Positions 24,090-36,440 of a stretch of DNA of 64,000 nucleotides are shown here, piece by piece. Every line of letters starts with the position of its first letter. Within the stretch, counting starts at the first letter, position 1. A program made the translations under genes and the position numbers. The notes below the pieces were generated by a model that did no database searches, was not told the DNA's origin, and saw nothing but the letters and a program-made list of their open reading frames with translations. The stretch is from Grammothele lineata (lineage: Eukaryota > Basidiomycota > Agaricomycetes > Polyporales > Polyporaceae), in NCBI GenBank assembly GCA_002150815.3, contig NDFF03000101.1, positions 124,001-188,000 on the forward strand, read 5' to 3'.

Positions 24090-25424
24090 ATGACTGATAC
24101 TGCCAACACAGTTCCGTTCGCGCTACTCGGGATGGCATTGACGTCCGTCCTGCCAGTCCTGATAGCTATGCCCTTCAAAGGCGTGCTCGTCAGGCTTCGG
24201 GGTAAGTGGGCCACGCTCTGACGCGCGCTAAGACCTTGCGATGCGTGCTGAAGACGTCCTCTCAGCGAGTTACGACCCGAAGGCTTTACAACTAAGCCCC
24301 GAGGAGAACGCGAATGTCGGCCGTCGTCCGGTCGTAACTTCTTACCTCGGGATTATGAGGCGTGTGTACAGCATCGAGGTGAGTATCATATCAGTTTGAT
24401 TCGCCTACGCGGATCCTACGTAGGACGCTTGTCTGACGATGGTGTAGGGCTTTGCTGGCCTTTACAAGGGTTTCAGTATGTGGATACGTATTGCGTTCAT
24501 AGGTCGAATCTCACATCTGGCGCAGCGCCCAATCTCTTGTCGTCGGTCGTCACGTCCGGCCTTACAATCCTTGCTCGCTTCACGATTTCTATTGCATCTA
24601 TAGTCCTCGCTCTCATCAAGTTAGTTCTCCTCGCCTCAATTGCCTCGAAGGAGATGAACGGTGAGATCACTATCAATCTTCCTCAAGGAGGTATCCTGCT
24701 TGCGTCGATCGTGGGCGTCTTTGGCATACTCGTCGAGGTTCCCTCGGTCATCATTGGGTGCCGGTACGTTACGCTCTTGCGTACTTCGCGGGTCTTTCTC
24801 ATTCGAGCTTTCAGGTCAATAGTGACGCCTTATCGCCTCTCGTGGTTCCGACCAATCTCTTCACTTCGCGTCCTCCTTACTCCCACGGAGCTACGGCGGC
24901 CTTGGACTCTGTTCCTCGCTCCTGGGCTGCTGGCGTCTCAGCTGATTCTCATGGTGTTCTTCACGTCCCTACACTTCATGAAAGCCCACCTCATTCCCGC
25001 CGGCGTCGAGATATCCCCGATCAAAGTTGGCATTTATGCGGTGATTGAGATCCTCAGTATCGCGATCCAGTGCCCTCTAGCAGTCGTCATCGTGAGGCTC
25101 GCAATCCAGAAGACCGACGCGAGCGTTGAGCGCAACTCGGCGGAAAAGTCAGAAAAAGCCAAGGACAACGCCGTCCGCGTTCTGAAGTATGCTGACGGCT
25201 CTGCCCGGGGAGAGGACGTCATCGAGTACGTGCTCGTCGCCGTGTCAGATGCTCAGCTTACACTTCTGGTTAGGTTACGTCTCGATCAAGCTCCTTACCG
25301 CGGTTTCGCTGACTGCTTAAGAAGTATCGTCCAGGAAGAGGGATGGCAGGTGCTGTATCGTGGATGGTGGATTGCGGCGACAGGCACGGTGGTGGTCTCC
25401 GTGTTGACGGTGGCCGCCACGTAA
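24090..25424 (+). CDS. mitochondrial-carrier-like membrane protein, tandem copy 2
   Basis: Six exons: 24090-24201, 24266-24378, 24448-24475, 24526-24763, 24815-25225, 25274-25424 (1053 nt, 350 aa, frame closes). First repeat MPFKGVLVRLRASYDP and YLGIMRRVYSIEGFAGLYKG. Middle SIVTPYRLSWFRPISSLRVL. Then CPLAVVIVRLAIQK and a C-terminal repeat PYRGFADCLRSIVQEEGWQV. All introns are GT-AG at the same sites and phases as in copies 1, 4 and 5. The acidic residue of the P-x-D/E motif is Lys here (PFK), so transport by the classical salt-bridge gate is doubtful. Probably expressed and folded, role unknown. Confidence 0.87.
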
Positions 25425-26480
25425 ATGATCCAGTTCTACGAAGTTCGCGTGAGTGTATCTCCATCTTTCCTCACGGGGATGTAACTGAGCATATTCCATA
25501 GAACGCGTACTGGTATCGTCGCGGCTATCTTCTGACCCTGTTCTCGCTCCGTTCGTCTCTGTACCAAGGAACCGTGTCGTAATTGTACCAGGCAACTGGA
25601 ATTCGTCTCACGTTATCCCTTGACGGCGATCTTTTGCGGGCCAGGTACGATTGCGTTCTTGGGCTCGGCATTACCTGCCACGACCGACCACTGGACATAA
25701 TCCAAGGCTCGCTATACGCATCACTACGCGGCTGCCGTTCGTCCGTCCAACCGTCTACGTTGTGCGTCTGGCTGAAGACGTCCATCTGAAACAAGAACAG
25801 CACACGTAGCGCCTTCTCGTGTTTTTTCAACCCCAGCGAGATCCGTGAACCTACTCCAAATTCTATTACGAGAGTCCGGCCGCGTGTATCGTAACATGTA
25901 GCGGCCCGTGTTATGCATCCGGTCTACTAATGCTGCACCCCTCGGAGTCATCAGTAGCTCCTTATCAACGGAGCCTCCAGTCAACAGGTGAGCCGTGTTC
26001 ACAGTCATTGGTTCTCGTGGCATGTTCTGAATGGATGTCGAAGTTTGCTTGTCAGTGAGCTTTCGCACCAAGTCAAGCCTTGCGGTTTTGGGGTTACACA
26101 TCAGGACAACCGTCAATGTAGGACGCCGCCAACGCCGCTGGGGTCGGTGGCGGCACTTCATTTCACATGCCGAGTCAACACCCGATGCTCTGGGGCTGCC
26201 ATGGATTCTACGCCATACGAGCCCCAAAACAATCTTAGATGGGCATAACTGAGCGTCGCACTATTTATACCTCCGTTCCCCCAGCCCTCTGTGAGCAATA
26301 TAGGGTCTGCAGTTCAGCCTTGATTGACCAAACGTTGAACGCTCCTGTTCTTGCGTTCTTGCATTCCTCTCGACGGCCGTATCCCCACCCTTAACTCTGG
26401 GAGCGCACATCCGTGAGTCAATGTTGTCATCTACATGAACGGAATCTCACCTTGCGCGCAACTGTCTAGTCTCAGGGATC
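25425..26480. other. spacer before carrier remnant
   Basis: No exons 1-3 of a carrier can be found here, although copy 3 should have them. No repeat or RNA recognised. Confidence 0.5.
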
Positions 26481-27310
26481 ATGTTAAGCATCACCCTTTT
26501 CGCGCGTGTCGTCATACTCCCCTTCCTCGTCTTGGTCATCCTCTTCAAAGCAGTCCTCTCCTTACCCGTCTTCAAGCACGCTTCTACAAAGCAGAATATC
26601 GAGCTTCCAAAGTCCGAGGGTTCTCTGCTCGGTTTCCCTTCGGTAATCGCTTCGTACTGGTACGTTACCTTCTATGTCTCGCAACTCTCGTTGATGTAAG
26701 GTTTCAGGTCTCTCGCCCCAACACCTTCTAACCTCCCGTCGCTTCGTCCTATAAATCCGCTCGGCGGCCTCATGCCCTTCGGCGGTCTCAGCCCATGGAG
26801 TCTACTCAAATCTGGGCTGCCGACGTCCCAGCTAGTTAGCATGGCATGGGGTGTCTTTCTTCAGTTTTTGAAGGCCCGCGTGATTCCTGCAAACGTTGAG
26901 TCATCTCCGGTCCAGCAATTGAGCGTGTACGAGGCTGTATGGGCTCTCAACCTCGCCATTTACCGCTCCGTCAAAGCGACAGTCGTGCGGCTGACGTCCA
27001 AGAAGAGCGAAGTTACCGTGCAACATACCCCGACGGAGCAACTGAAGAAGGTCATCGACGAGACCATCAGTCTTCCTACTTGCGCTCAGTGCTCTGAGAA
27101 AGTTAAGGGCATAATCGGGTATGCACTCTGTATATCCTTTCGTTCTCTGTGGCTGGCGCTGAGTTGAACCCACTTTTCTAAAGATTAGGTGAAGAGCAAG
27201 CACCGTTCCATGTGGGCGTAGACCAGGCCAAGAGTATCATTAACCCCGGAGAGAGTTTACAGTCAATGTATCACGGAGTGACCAGTGGACTACCATGGCT
27301 GGGGAAGTAG
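26481..27310 (+). pseudogene. truncated mitochondrial-carrier-like copy 3
   Basis: Similarity to the family begins only at the exon 4 equivalent (ITLFARVVILPFLVLVILF, then PSVIASYW where others have the Cys-Arg junction). It continues through LLKSGLPTSQLVSMAWGVF and ends with a worn C-terminal repeat QAPFHVGVDQAKSII...SMYHG up to TAG 27308-27310. The exons for the first carrier repeat are missing. The final splice (GG/GTATGC to TTAG) gives an immediate stop, and the EEGWxxLYRG core is lost. It is best read as a decayed tandem copy. Confidence 0.75.
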
Positions 27311-28266
27311 TCCTGAGGCTCTACGGCGGTCAAGAACGCCACGCATCAGTGCAGGTTAGTTTCTACTCCAAGCGTTGCCGCAGTCGTCGCTGATTCAGTG
27401 CAGTAGGGTCCCCAATTACGCATCTTCTCTCGTCCGTATCGAGATCATTATTAGCAATATGGTGAATCATTGTCTAGACTCTTGTGTGCTCGTCCTTAGC
27501 TCGTATCATTTATGCCGTCGTTATGCGTGCCGTCTATTCTATGCTTCTAAACTATCTCTGTCAAGGTCGGGTCATTCATTGGAGCTTCCACAGGGTACCC
27601 TGAATACGGCTTCGCATTCCTCTGATGATATCAAGCTACTTACAGCCTCCATCGTCTCCCACCCTTCTACATCTCCCGAGTTGTAGTCCTGGAGTGAGGA
27701 CCATTTGTATGCGGTGTAGCAGCCTTATTTCATGTTGTGGGACGTTGTCCACCTATTTCGTGCGTAGTTGCAGACTTATTGTACGCGGCAGCCTTGCGGT
27801 GCATTGATTGCCGCCTCTCCCTTTTGTGACTGGAGCATTGCCATGAGGGCAAGACTTGACGGTGGCCGCTTATGATAACACGGGTATGTCCGACCACCGG
27901 AAAGACGCTGTTCATCATAATGGTGGAGACTGGGCGTTATGCAACGAGAAGCCGCTCGCTCGCATGCAGTGTCTTGGGCCAACTAAGTGCGTCCTTTGCG
28001 ATGACCAGTGCCCCTCAGCAAAGCAAACTGAGACGTCGTCGTGATTATGGTTTCTACAGTGCGGCTATGTAAATTACAACCCCAATTTATCGCTTATATG
28101 ACTGTTCACAGCATTCGGTCCCAGGGCGGGTATGGGATGACCGTGCGCTTGATTATCTCAATACGGGGGCGCAGACCACAACGCGAGCCAGCGGCGTACA
28201 AAGGGTCACCGCTGTAGGCCCGAGAAGACATACTCACCCTTGACGTTCTCGTCTGATCCCCTTTCC
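27311..28266. other. spacer between carrier copies 3 and 4
   Basis: Short unrelated open frames only. Nothing recognised. Confidence 0.5.
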
Positions 28267-29520
28267 ATGGCCGGAGATCCACGACTACCTCTTTCCTTCC
28301 AATTACTCAACCTGGTCACGGCTGTGCCTATTGAGGGTGCATTTATTCGACTTCGAGGCAAGTCAGGAGCGAGAAGGCAGTCCCACAACGTTCACCAACA
28401 TTATTTTATCAGCCCACTACATTCCCAAGGATCTGCAACCGGACCACGAAAAGGGAGAGAACGTCGCAGATGGCCCAGTACGAATGACTGTCGTCGATAT
28501 GTTGAAGCGCACGTATCTCATCGAGGTAAACATTCTACCCCGGAAATAACAACTTTCTCTGATGGTGATTATATAGGGCTGGGCAGGCCTCTACAGGGGT
28601 ACCAGTGAGTCGTTGCTCATCCTTCTAACGCACGGCGTCTCACCCGTTACACAGTACCAAGGTTCATAGTCACATTGATATACGCCGCCCTCACCACTTT
28701 CGCTGTAAGAATCACACAAATCGCCTCCACCGTAATGAAGACCGTCTTTTCTGGGATGAATTTCGACAGGATTAGTAGTGGCGTAGAGTCTGCGGCTCCA
28801 GCCTACGCGAGCATTATCAACGAGCTCGTTTTGAATGGGATACTTCGCATGATGGTAGATGTACCTTCTGACATTTTTATCTGCCGGTACGCCGATTACC
28901 TATGCGCCCCGTACACCAAGCTAAGCAAAGCGCATAGGTCCGTGGTCACGTCCTACCGCCTACCTTGGTTCCGTCCAACATTCTCGATCCGCGCTCTTCT
29001 CGCATCGAGGGAACGGCGCCGCCCTTGGACGATGTATCTTAACCCTGGCTTAGTGGCGGCGCATGTAATCCGACAGGCGTACAACATGATTGTTCCCGTC
29101 GGACTTAGGAGGGCTCTCGTCGCCAGCAACATTCAATCTTCGCTGATCTGGTTCATTCTGAGCTTGGGGATCAATGTACTCGCTATCGCCATTCAGCTGC
29201 CTCTTGAGACCATCATCGTGAGGTTATCAATACAGAAGAATTATGCAACAGAGGAATCGTTCGATGCTCCTAGAGACGCTAAAATGCCGATGCAAAACGA
29301 TTACATCATCGAGTACGCACTTACCGGACAGACGAACTGACCATCCTCACCTGATACTGACCCGAGGATTCACAGGTTACGTCGTGGACGGGCACCGTAC
29401 GTGGGATTTATCGACTGCGCGAGGACTGTGGTTTTGGAGGAAGGATGGGAGGCGATGTATTGCGGATGGGGGATCATGGCATGGGTTGCTGTCGTATGCG
29501 CATTCTTTGGAGTGTCATGA
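28267..29520 (+). CDS. mitochondrial-carrier-like membrane protein, tandem copy 4
   Basis: Six exons: 28267-28357, 28413-28525, 28577-28604, 28655-28886, 28938-29312, 29376-29520 (984 nt, 327 aa, frame closes). Intron 1 starts with GC (28358-28359, GCAAGT) instead of GT. First repeat VPIEGAFIRLRAHYIP and MLKRTYLIEGWAGLYRG. Second block LPLETIIVRLSIQKNYA keeps the P-L-E motif. C-terminal repeat APYVGFIDCARTVVLEEGWE, but LYRG has become MYCG. Membrane protein of unknown cargo, same family as its neighbours. Confidence 0.85.
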
Positions 29521-30904
29521 TATGGCTGGAGGCACAAGGACAATAAGGCCTGCTGGACGAGAGCCTGCACACACCGTACTGGCATATATATTAGCCCAGG
29601 ACCGGAGCCGCGACTGCCCTGTTCCGGTTTGAAATGCATCTCGCGCGCATGGAGGGTCTATCGCGACTTGCTTGTGGAGGCGCGGCGAAGTGGTGGGTTC
29701 CGAAAATGAACGTTGAACTCTAGGTGCAACAAGTAGCCCATCGCACCGACGTATGGCTTTTCAGTTGAAATTGCTACGCCGTGCACCTACATTCATCATG
29801 GGCAAGTGCATAGTGGGTACCGGGGGGACGGCGACTCACAAGGTAGAACTAGCCATAACGTTAACGATTCCACAGCAATGCTTCTGGGACGCGACTCGGA
29901 AGCCCTGGTCACTGATGGGTAATTCGGAGGCAAGTGGAATAACATTACTCGCCAAAGAGAATCTCATACCCTCCGTTACCCACAGAACAGTCTCCAAAAC
30001 GCCCACACAAGCACGCTCACGATTCAATCGGCCAGAGTGCTCATTCGTCGGAGCCACTTGAAGTCATAGCAAAGTCTCCGAGTCGTGCGCATGTCGCCAG
30101 TATTAGGGAGCTTCAGAAGAATCGCATTAGAAGTAAAGATTGCGAGATTCCACACAGATCGCGTGAGCTTCTACCTCGGCATTAGTGAAGGTGCCACATG
30201 GTGGGTAGAGAGGAAGCGGCTGGGAGGAGGCACTGATTGGGCGGGGAGCGCCGGCAAGAGCGCTGCACACGATTCGACGCGCGCTTGGCGTCAGGGGGTC
30301 CTGTGTTGCCACGTGGCTACTCTTGAGGTCAATTCCGACTGGTACTCAGTAGGCGCGAACTTCGCTGAATCGCTCACAATGGATTGGTACGGGACGAATG
30401 ATATGCGTCAAGCTCTCCCAATCCTTCCGATGCTCGAAGGGGCAGCTGATAGTCAGACCATTGACCTCTAAACGGAAGTATCTTTCATTCTGTTGCATCC
30501 ACGGACAGCGGCGTGCTGCTCACAATGGTGCGAAGCCTAAGGACTGTCTATATCATCGCTTAAATGTCATCTCATTAAACTGTCAACACCACAGGTTGTC
30601 TGCCGCAAACAGGGCACCGGGACGCTGCCCACAGGCCCTCGCAAGCTACATCCAACGCCTTTGTAAGCTTCCCTGCCGTTATGAAACTCAGATTTGACTC
30701 AGAGTGACTGGGTGGCGTAAACATCATAGATGCGAACTGCATTTTGGACAGCTTCTGATGACCTTACTCGCAGGCTCGCTTAAGCTTAAGGCCCGACCCG
30801 GGGCCAAAATTGCATCCGGAGCAGCAGACTATAAAGTTCGACACCACATACCTTCAGTGACATCACTTTCGTTTTTGCTTTCTTACCCGGGTTTTCATTT
30901 GTCC
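29521..30904. other. spacer between carrier copies 4 and 5
   Basis: Carries the 17-mer shared with the downstream flank of copy 1. Otherwise nothing recognised; open frames lack motifs. Confidence 0.5.
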
Positions 30905-32218
30905 ATGTCTATGATTTTTTCCATCCCTTTCTTACTCTGGATGACTGGAAGTATGACTGTGTCATTTTTCCTTTCTGTGCTGTTCACTAGAATACTCTTT
31001 CGACTCCGAGGCAAGTGGCCAACACTCGCTCATGGATATGATTCTGGTTGACGCTGCTTTGATAGCAAACTACAATCCAAAACCTTCACACCTAGACACG
31101 AATCAGTTGAACTTACGCACAGATACTTCCGGTGCATCCTTTTTTGGGATGATGAGGCGCGTGTCTCGCATTGAGGTCTGTGTTATCTTCGATGTTCATG
31201 TTGCCGCCGGCATGCGCTTACAACAGCGGTCAGGGTCTTGCCGGCTTCTTGAAGGGATCAAGTAATTTACTGTCCGTTATTTCCCGTATAGCACTCAAAT
31301 CTGACGATATCCGCAGTGCCCGATATTGTGGCATCAGCCATTGGAACCATTGTTGGAAGTGTGTCAGTCACAAGCAGGTGGACTACCACTGAGCGCCTCG
31401 AGGGTAACCCGCCTCTACCAATGAGCTTTCTGGAGGCCATATGCTTGAAGACTTTGGACGAGATTGTGTTGATTCCAATATCGGCCATTACATGTCGGTA
31501 CGTCGACTCCTACATGGCATGCTACCCTTAAAGGTGTTCAGTGAGGAATAGGTCCGTCGTGACACCCTATCGTCTCACCTGGTTCGGTCCGATTCGCTCA
31601 GCCATACGTGTCCTCCTCACGCCGACAGAGAGACACAACCCCTGGAAACTGTATTGCACACCAGGACTGTTACCCGCGCAGCTCATTAGCATCGCTTTCG
31701 AAATCGTGATCATGCGTGGCCTCCAAAAAACCACCGAAGCCAATCCTTCTCTGGTGATGCTCGGCATTTACGTTGTCGTCGAGCTATGTAGTGTTGCTGT
31801 TCGATGCCCTATCGAGGCCGTTACGGCAAAATTACTCATTCAGGGCAACAACACCACGAAAGTGGATCACATCTCCATTGAGAAAGACCTCAAAGGTCAG
31901 AGCATTGGGGCTCTCGAGCACGCTACGCGCTACGGGAAGGACGAGGACGTCGTCAGGTACGGACCTGACAGATTATGCATCTCCCGCAGGTACCAGATAA
32001 TGATCCATTATGTGCTTGATAGACTGCGGGATAAGCAGGCTCCTTACACTGGATTCTTCGACTGTGTAGGGAGTATCGTTAGCGAGGAAGGCTGGCAAGC
32101 TCTGTATCGGGGCTGGTGGGCTACTATGTCCACTTCAGTTCTATCTGCAGCCACCACCTCATACATAGCTTTGGCGATCACCCCGGGCCGGCGCTGGTAC
32201 GTGATCACAGCATTCTAG
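30905..32218 (+). CDS. mitochondrial-carrier-like membrane protein, tandem copy 5
   Basis: Six exons: 30905-31010, 31066-31175, 31234-31261, 31317-31497, 31552-31956, 32023-32218 (1026 nt, 341 aa, frame closes). Intron 1 is GC-AG (GCAAGT at 31011), as in copy 4. The first repeat has lost the Pro and the acidic residue (FLSVLFTRILFRLRANY), and the linker exon 4 is shorter than in the others (181 against 232-238 nt). Exon 2 has FFGMMRRVSRIE; exon 3 GLAGFLKGS. C-terminal repeat PYTGFFDCVGSIVSEEGWQA then LYRGWW is good. It may have a changed function, or sit in the membrane without transport. Confidence 0.83.
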
Positions 32219-32590
32219 TCGCCAGCGGCTCTGACGTAGTTTTGAGCAGACTTTGACTCGAGAGGCTCCCTCGCTTGCCCACTGTGTACCTTGAGCTCGC
32301 TGCGTACATGTGCAAATACCATAGTCTCTCGCGCAGACACCGTCCTGTGAGGTTTGCCCAACGCCACCGTCGAACTCAACACGTAAAGGATCCATGGCAC
32401 CAAATAAAGGAGTTCAAGGGGATGAGCGATGTGTCGCGGACGTGGTTGGCTATGGCATCGCGTTGCACATGTCGGGTAGGGATCGGGACGTGGCGGGGAA
32501 GAATCTAGATAGCTCACGCCGGCGGCGTTGCTAAGTACAACGCTCAGGGCGTCAACACTCAGCTTATTATCACGCCGGGAGCACGAGTCA
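32219..32590. other. convergent spacer, carrier 5 and second P450
   Basis: Probable two 3-prime UTRs; nothing else seen. Confidence 0.5.
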
Positions 32591-35058
32591 CTACAACACG
32601 CCTCGCCCTCGCTCCTCCAGCACGACCCCCACCCTCCCCCTCACGCTCACGAAGTGGTCCTTGTACGCCCGCTCGTACTCCCTCAGCCACTGTTCCTCCT
32701 CCCCATCTGCGTTCTCGTCCGACTCTCCCTCCGCTTGAGAGCGATCACGGGATCCCGAACGCGCGCGGCGCATCCGAAAGCGCTGTAATAACGCGACTAC
32801 GACAGTGCGGATCTCAAGGAGCGCGAGGTGCTTGCCCGCGCAGTTCATGGGGCCGGAGGAGAAGGGGAGGAAGGCGGTCGGGTCGTGGATGAAAGGCCCC
32901 CCTTCGTTATTTATGTCGATCATTGGCAGTGCGGGAGGCGCTTTCTCTTGCTCTAGCACAGATGAATGGGTAGGCGAGGAGGGCGAAGCGGCAAGGAGCC
33001 AGCGCTCGGGCCAGAATCGGTCGGGGTGGGAGAAGTGTGCAGGGGAGCGGTGCATGCTGTACGCGTGGATCCAGACGGAGGTCCCGGGTGGGACGTAGCT
33101 GGGTGTGTGCGCGAGGCGTTAGCACGGGCGAGAACGAGAGCGAGAGCGAGCGAAAGAGAGAGACGCACATCGAGCCCGCGACGAGCCCAGGCCCCGCGGG
33201 GTCCGCTTGGCGTTGGGTGCAGCTCGGAACTGGGGGGAACAGGCGGAGCACTTCGTTTCTGTTAAGCGTTGGCGCACGTACTGAGTCTTGCGCGCAGCAT
33301 ACGGGCGAGGTGTACTCACATGCACGCCTCCAACCAACGCATCTCCCTATGTTTTCCCGATTCCGCCATTGGGTCCTCACTCGGGGGGTAGGATTGCAAG
33401 ACCTCCGCTTCGAGGCGCGCGAGGGCGTCCGGGCGGGAGAGGAGGCACGCGAAGAGCGAGGAAAGCGCGGAAGCGACGGTGTCCGCGCCCGCAACCATCG
33501 CGAGGATGCCGTCCTCCACGAGTTGTGGGGTCGGGGGCGGGGATAGGGAGGGGGCGTCTTCGTGGTTCTATGTACCATTTGGCACAGTTGAGCGTGCGGG
33601 AGAATATTTCAAGTGAAAGGGAGGGGACGCACGAGGTAGTGGAAGAGGTCGCGCGTGGCGGACCCGCGCGCGAGACGGGCGCGGGTGAGGGCCTCGCAGC
33701 GGGTGAGGAGGATGTTGATCACCCCAGTAGCTGCGGGGACATGACCGAGGTACACGCCGAACCAGGGAACGTGCGCGAGGAACGTCGAGACCCTGCGCGC
33801 ACATCAGCGTAGTACCGCATCTGAGAGAGGAAGAAGGGGCGCACGGTGTCGACTCCTCGAGCATCGCCCAGAAGTTATCCTTGTCTTCACCCCGGAGCAG
33901 CTCTGACCCGCCTCCGAACCTGCCCGACAGTTTGCCCGTCGCCGCGTCAGCTCTCGCGCTTCCCAAGCACCCAAACGGGGAACACGCACGCCATATCCGA
34001 CATGAAATCATACCTGTCCTCACGTCAACTCCTCAGCCCATCCGGCCAGCTCAGAGTTGCGCGCGCGACTCACGAGAACCGATCGAACCACTTGTCCAGC
34101 GCCACCTCCCCCCGCTGCTCGCCCAATTTCTCGACGAGCAGCCGCGCGCGCGCCGCGACGAGCGGCTCGTACTCCTTCACAGCGGCGCTCGCGAGCCCGC
34201 GCGTCCAGGCACGCCGCCGTGAGAGGTGTGTGGGCGTGTCTTGCAGCGCGATCATCGTTAGAGGGTCGGATTTGAGAAAGCGGCCGAGGAAGTCTGGGGG
34301 AGGGTGCGGTCAGGCGTAAGCGTGATTGAGAACGGGGTGAGGGAGATGAATTCGAATGGAGATCGCGAGCGCGCGCGCGAGGGGAGCTCAAACGCGGATC
34401 GGCGGCAGAGGATGTGAGGACGCGCGAATCCTCGTGGGTCGACGTCTCCCCCTGTTTCTCTGTGACGCGCAATCTCCTTCGCTCGAACGCGCGCTGGTGG
34501 TTGTAGCTACGCCCACTCTCTGCACGCTGGATTTTGATAAGGAGGAGAAAACTTGAATGACGTACGCGGTCCCTTCCTCAGCCCGTTCGCTCCCAAAAGC
34601 ACCGGCACAGCCTTCGGGTCCCTCACTGACAACTCATTCGGCCCTGAACATGCAATGCCCGCGCACGTTAGCCAGATCCTCGATTTTGGCTATTGGTGTC
34701 CAAGCCAAAGTATGCACGCACCGATCCGTACGACGTCCGACTCGTACCGCTCGTGCAGCCCTTGGATGTACACATGCTGCTTCCCTTGCGTTCCGATCGT
34801 CGCCATGTAGAGCTTGCTGAATTTGCAGAGGACAGGTCCGGGGTAGCGCGCGAGCGAGTGGAGGGGCGAGAGGCGGTAGAGGGAGATGGATAGGATGAGA
34901 GTGAGGATGTGGACGGTGAGCGCGCGCGCGTAGTCATACGTGAAGCTGAGGGAGAGGGAGACGAGAAGAGGTGGGAGTGCGAGGAGCGCGAGGTGTAGTC
35001 GGAAGGAGTAGGATTCGTATTTGCGAAAGACGTAGTGCGTCGCCTGTATCAAAGTCAT
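32591..35058 (-). CDS. cytochrome P450 monooxygenase (second of three)
   Basis: Complete P450 with about nine introns, starting MTLIQATHYVFRKYESYSF and ending GRGVL at TAG 32591-32593. The N-terminus has several hydrophobic stretches, then YRLSPLHSLARYPGP and GKQHVYIQGLHERY. Landmarks: RRRAWTRGLA (C helix); FSYDFMSDMAFGGGSELL; I-helix MVAGADTVASAL; K-helix NEVLRLFPPVPS; FWPERWLL; heme loop FLPFSSGPMNCAGKHLALLE. The heme loop has Met where many P450s have Arg before the Cys (GxRxC). The paralog at 52.5 kb also has Met, so it is a family trait. The exons follow the same splice plan as that paralog. Substrate unknown; oxidises a lipophilic compound at the ER. Confidence 0.9.
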
Positions 35059-36440
35059 CAAGTTGCGCTTATGCAGGAAAGGACAGACAGACGTACGAGA
35101 GCGACGACGACGCTAGCGACATGCACATTCCACGCCTCCGAAGGCAAACACGTGTCCATCTCTCGCCTCTTCGGGGGGTTCACCGTCGAGCTAGCGAGGG
35201 GAAGTAGTCCCGGGAGGACGCGCTAGTAGAGCACGTATGTACGCACGCCGCGTGGAGCCCGTGCTTATATACCGGCCTACAGGCGGGCGCGCCGGGGCTA
35301 GCCTCTAATCAAATTGTCACAGACGGTAGCGTTCAACGATTTGCGCTAGGCAGAGATGGGGAAGGCAAGAGGTGCGGCGGTGGCGGTAGATGCGGGTGTG
35401 GGCTTGAGTTCGATGGGAGATCCATGGGTGGTCCTTAGATGGCCCTTGGGGCATCCGTAATCTTCATCCGATGTCTGTCGGACGGAGATGGGCGGAGGTG
35501 CTAGTAATTTGTCACGCCGTACTATGAGCATTGGGAGAGTACTCGTTCGTCCTCAAGCCCGCGGAGAAGCGAAGATGATTGGGGACCTGCCAGCGTAAAC
35601 TATGGTCAGAGCGAGGCAGAATGAATGAACGAACGAGTGTATGGGGCCGGATGTCGACGACGTACCACCGACCGGAAGAAGGGAGAGAAGCCGGCGTGCA
35701 CCGGAGACAGAGCCCGGAGATATGCGGACGAGGCTTGGAAGACGCAACCTTGTGGTGAGGTGTCGACGTCACATCCCCGACCATGGTAAGACGCCACGAC
35801 TCCTCAGTCTGGGCACTACTTAGCAAGTAAGTACTACGCCAAAACCTTGAGCTTGCAGTTGGACCTGCTCGCGTCGATGATCGATAGTGGAGCATGCACT
35901 AAGGATAGCTAGTACTTGGAGTCGTGGGCCGAAGCCTATGCCCGATGCCAGGTCCGCCGGTGAGGCGAAGGGAGGGACGGGCTGGCTAATGGCCCATTTG
36001 GAGCCGAACATGGCCGGTCGAAATTGTATTGGCAAACCGTGCCAGCGCGAGGAGACCTGCCATCGCGCTCGGGCGTCTACATTACCGTTTTGGGTTCTCC
36101 GAAGTTCTCGGGTGACGTCATTGCCACTAAGTATTGGATTTCGACTCGAACAGCCGTTTGGAGCTATGGGGACCGTCACACAAAGCCACTAGCAAACAAC
36201 CATGGCATTATGCTCATATATCCTGTCGTTTTTTTGCTCATCAGCCTACACATATTTTAGCTACGTGTCTGGAATTTCTCCATACGCATCCCGGTGCTCG
36301 TTACATTCTGAACACACTGCCTTGACGCTTCCTCTACCACGGATGTCTCATTAGAGGGCAATCTCCTAAGAGCAACAGCCGACTGAAAAGGTCTGACGCA
36401 TTCGCATTCCGGTACGCCTACTTCATCTAAGCGCCCTCCA
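35059..36440. other. P450 promoter region and spacer
   Basis: A minus-strand TATATAAG-type box at 35264-35272 (about 210 nt upstream of ATG 35058) is the likely core promoter; GTACGT at about 35095 on the minus strand could start a leader intron. From about 35300 to 36440 nothing is recognised. Confidence 0.5.
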
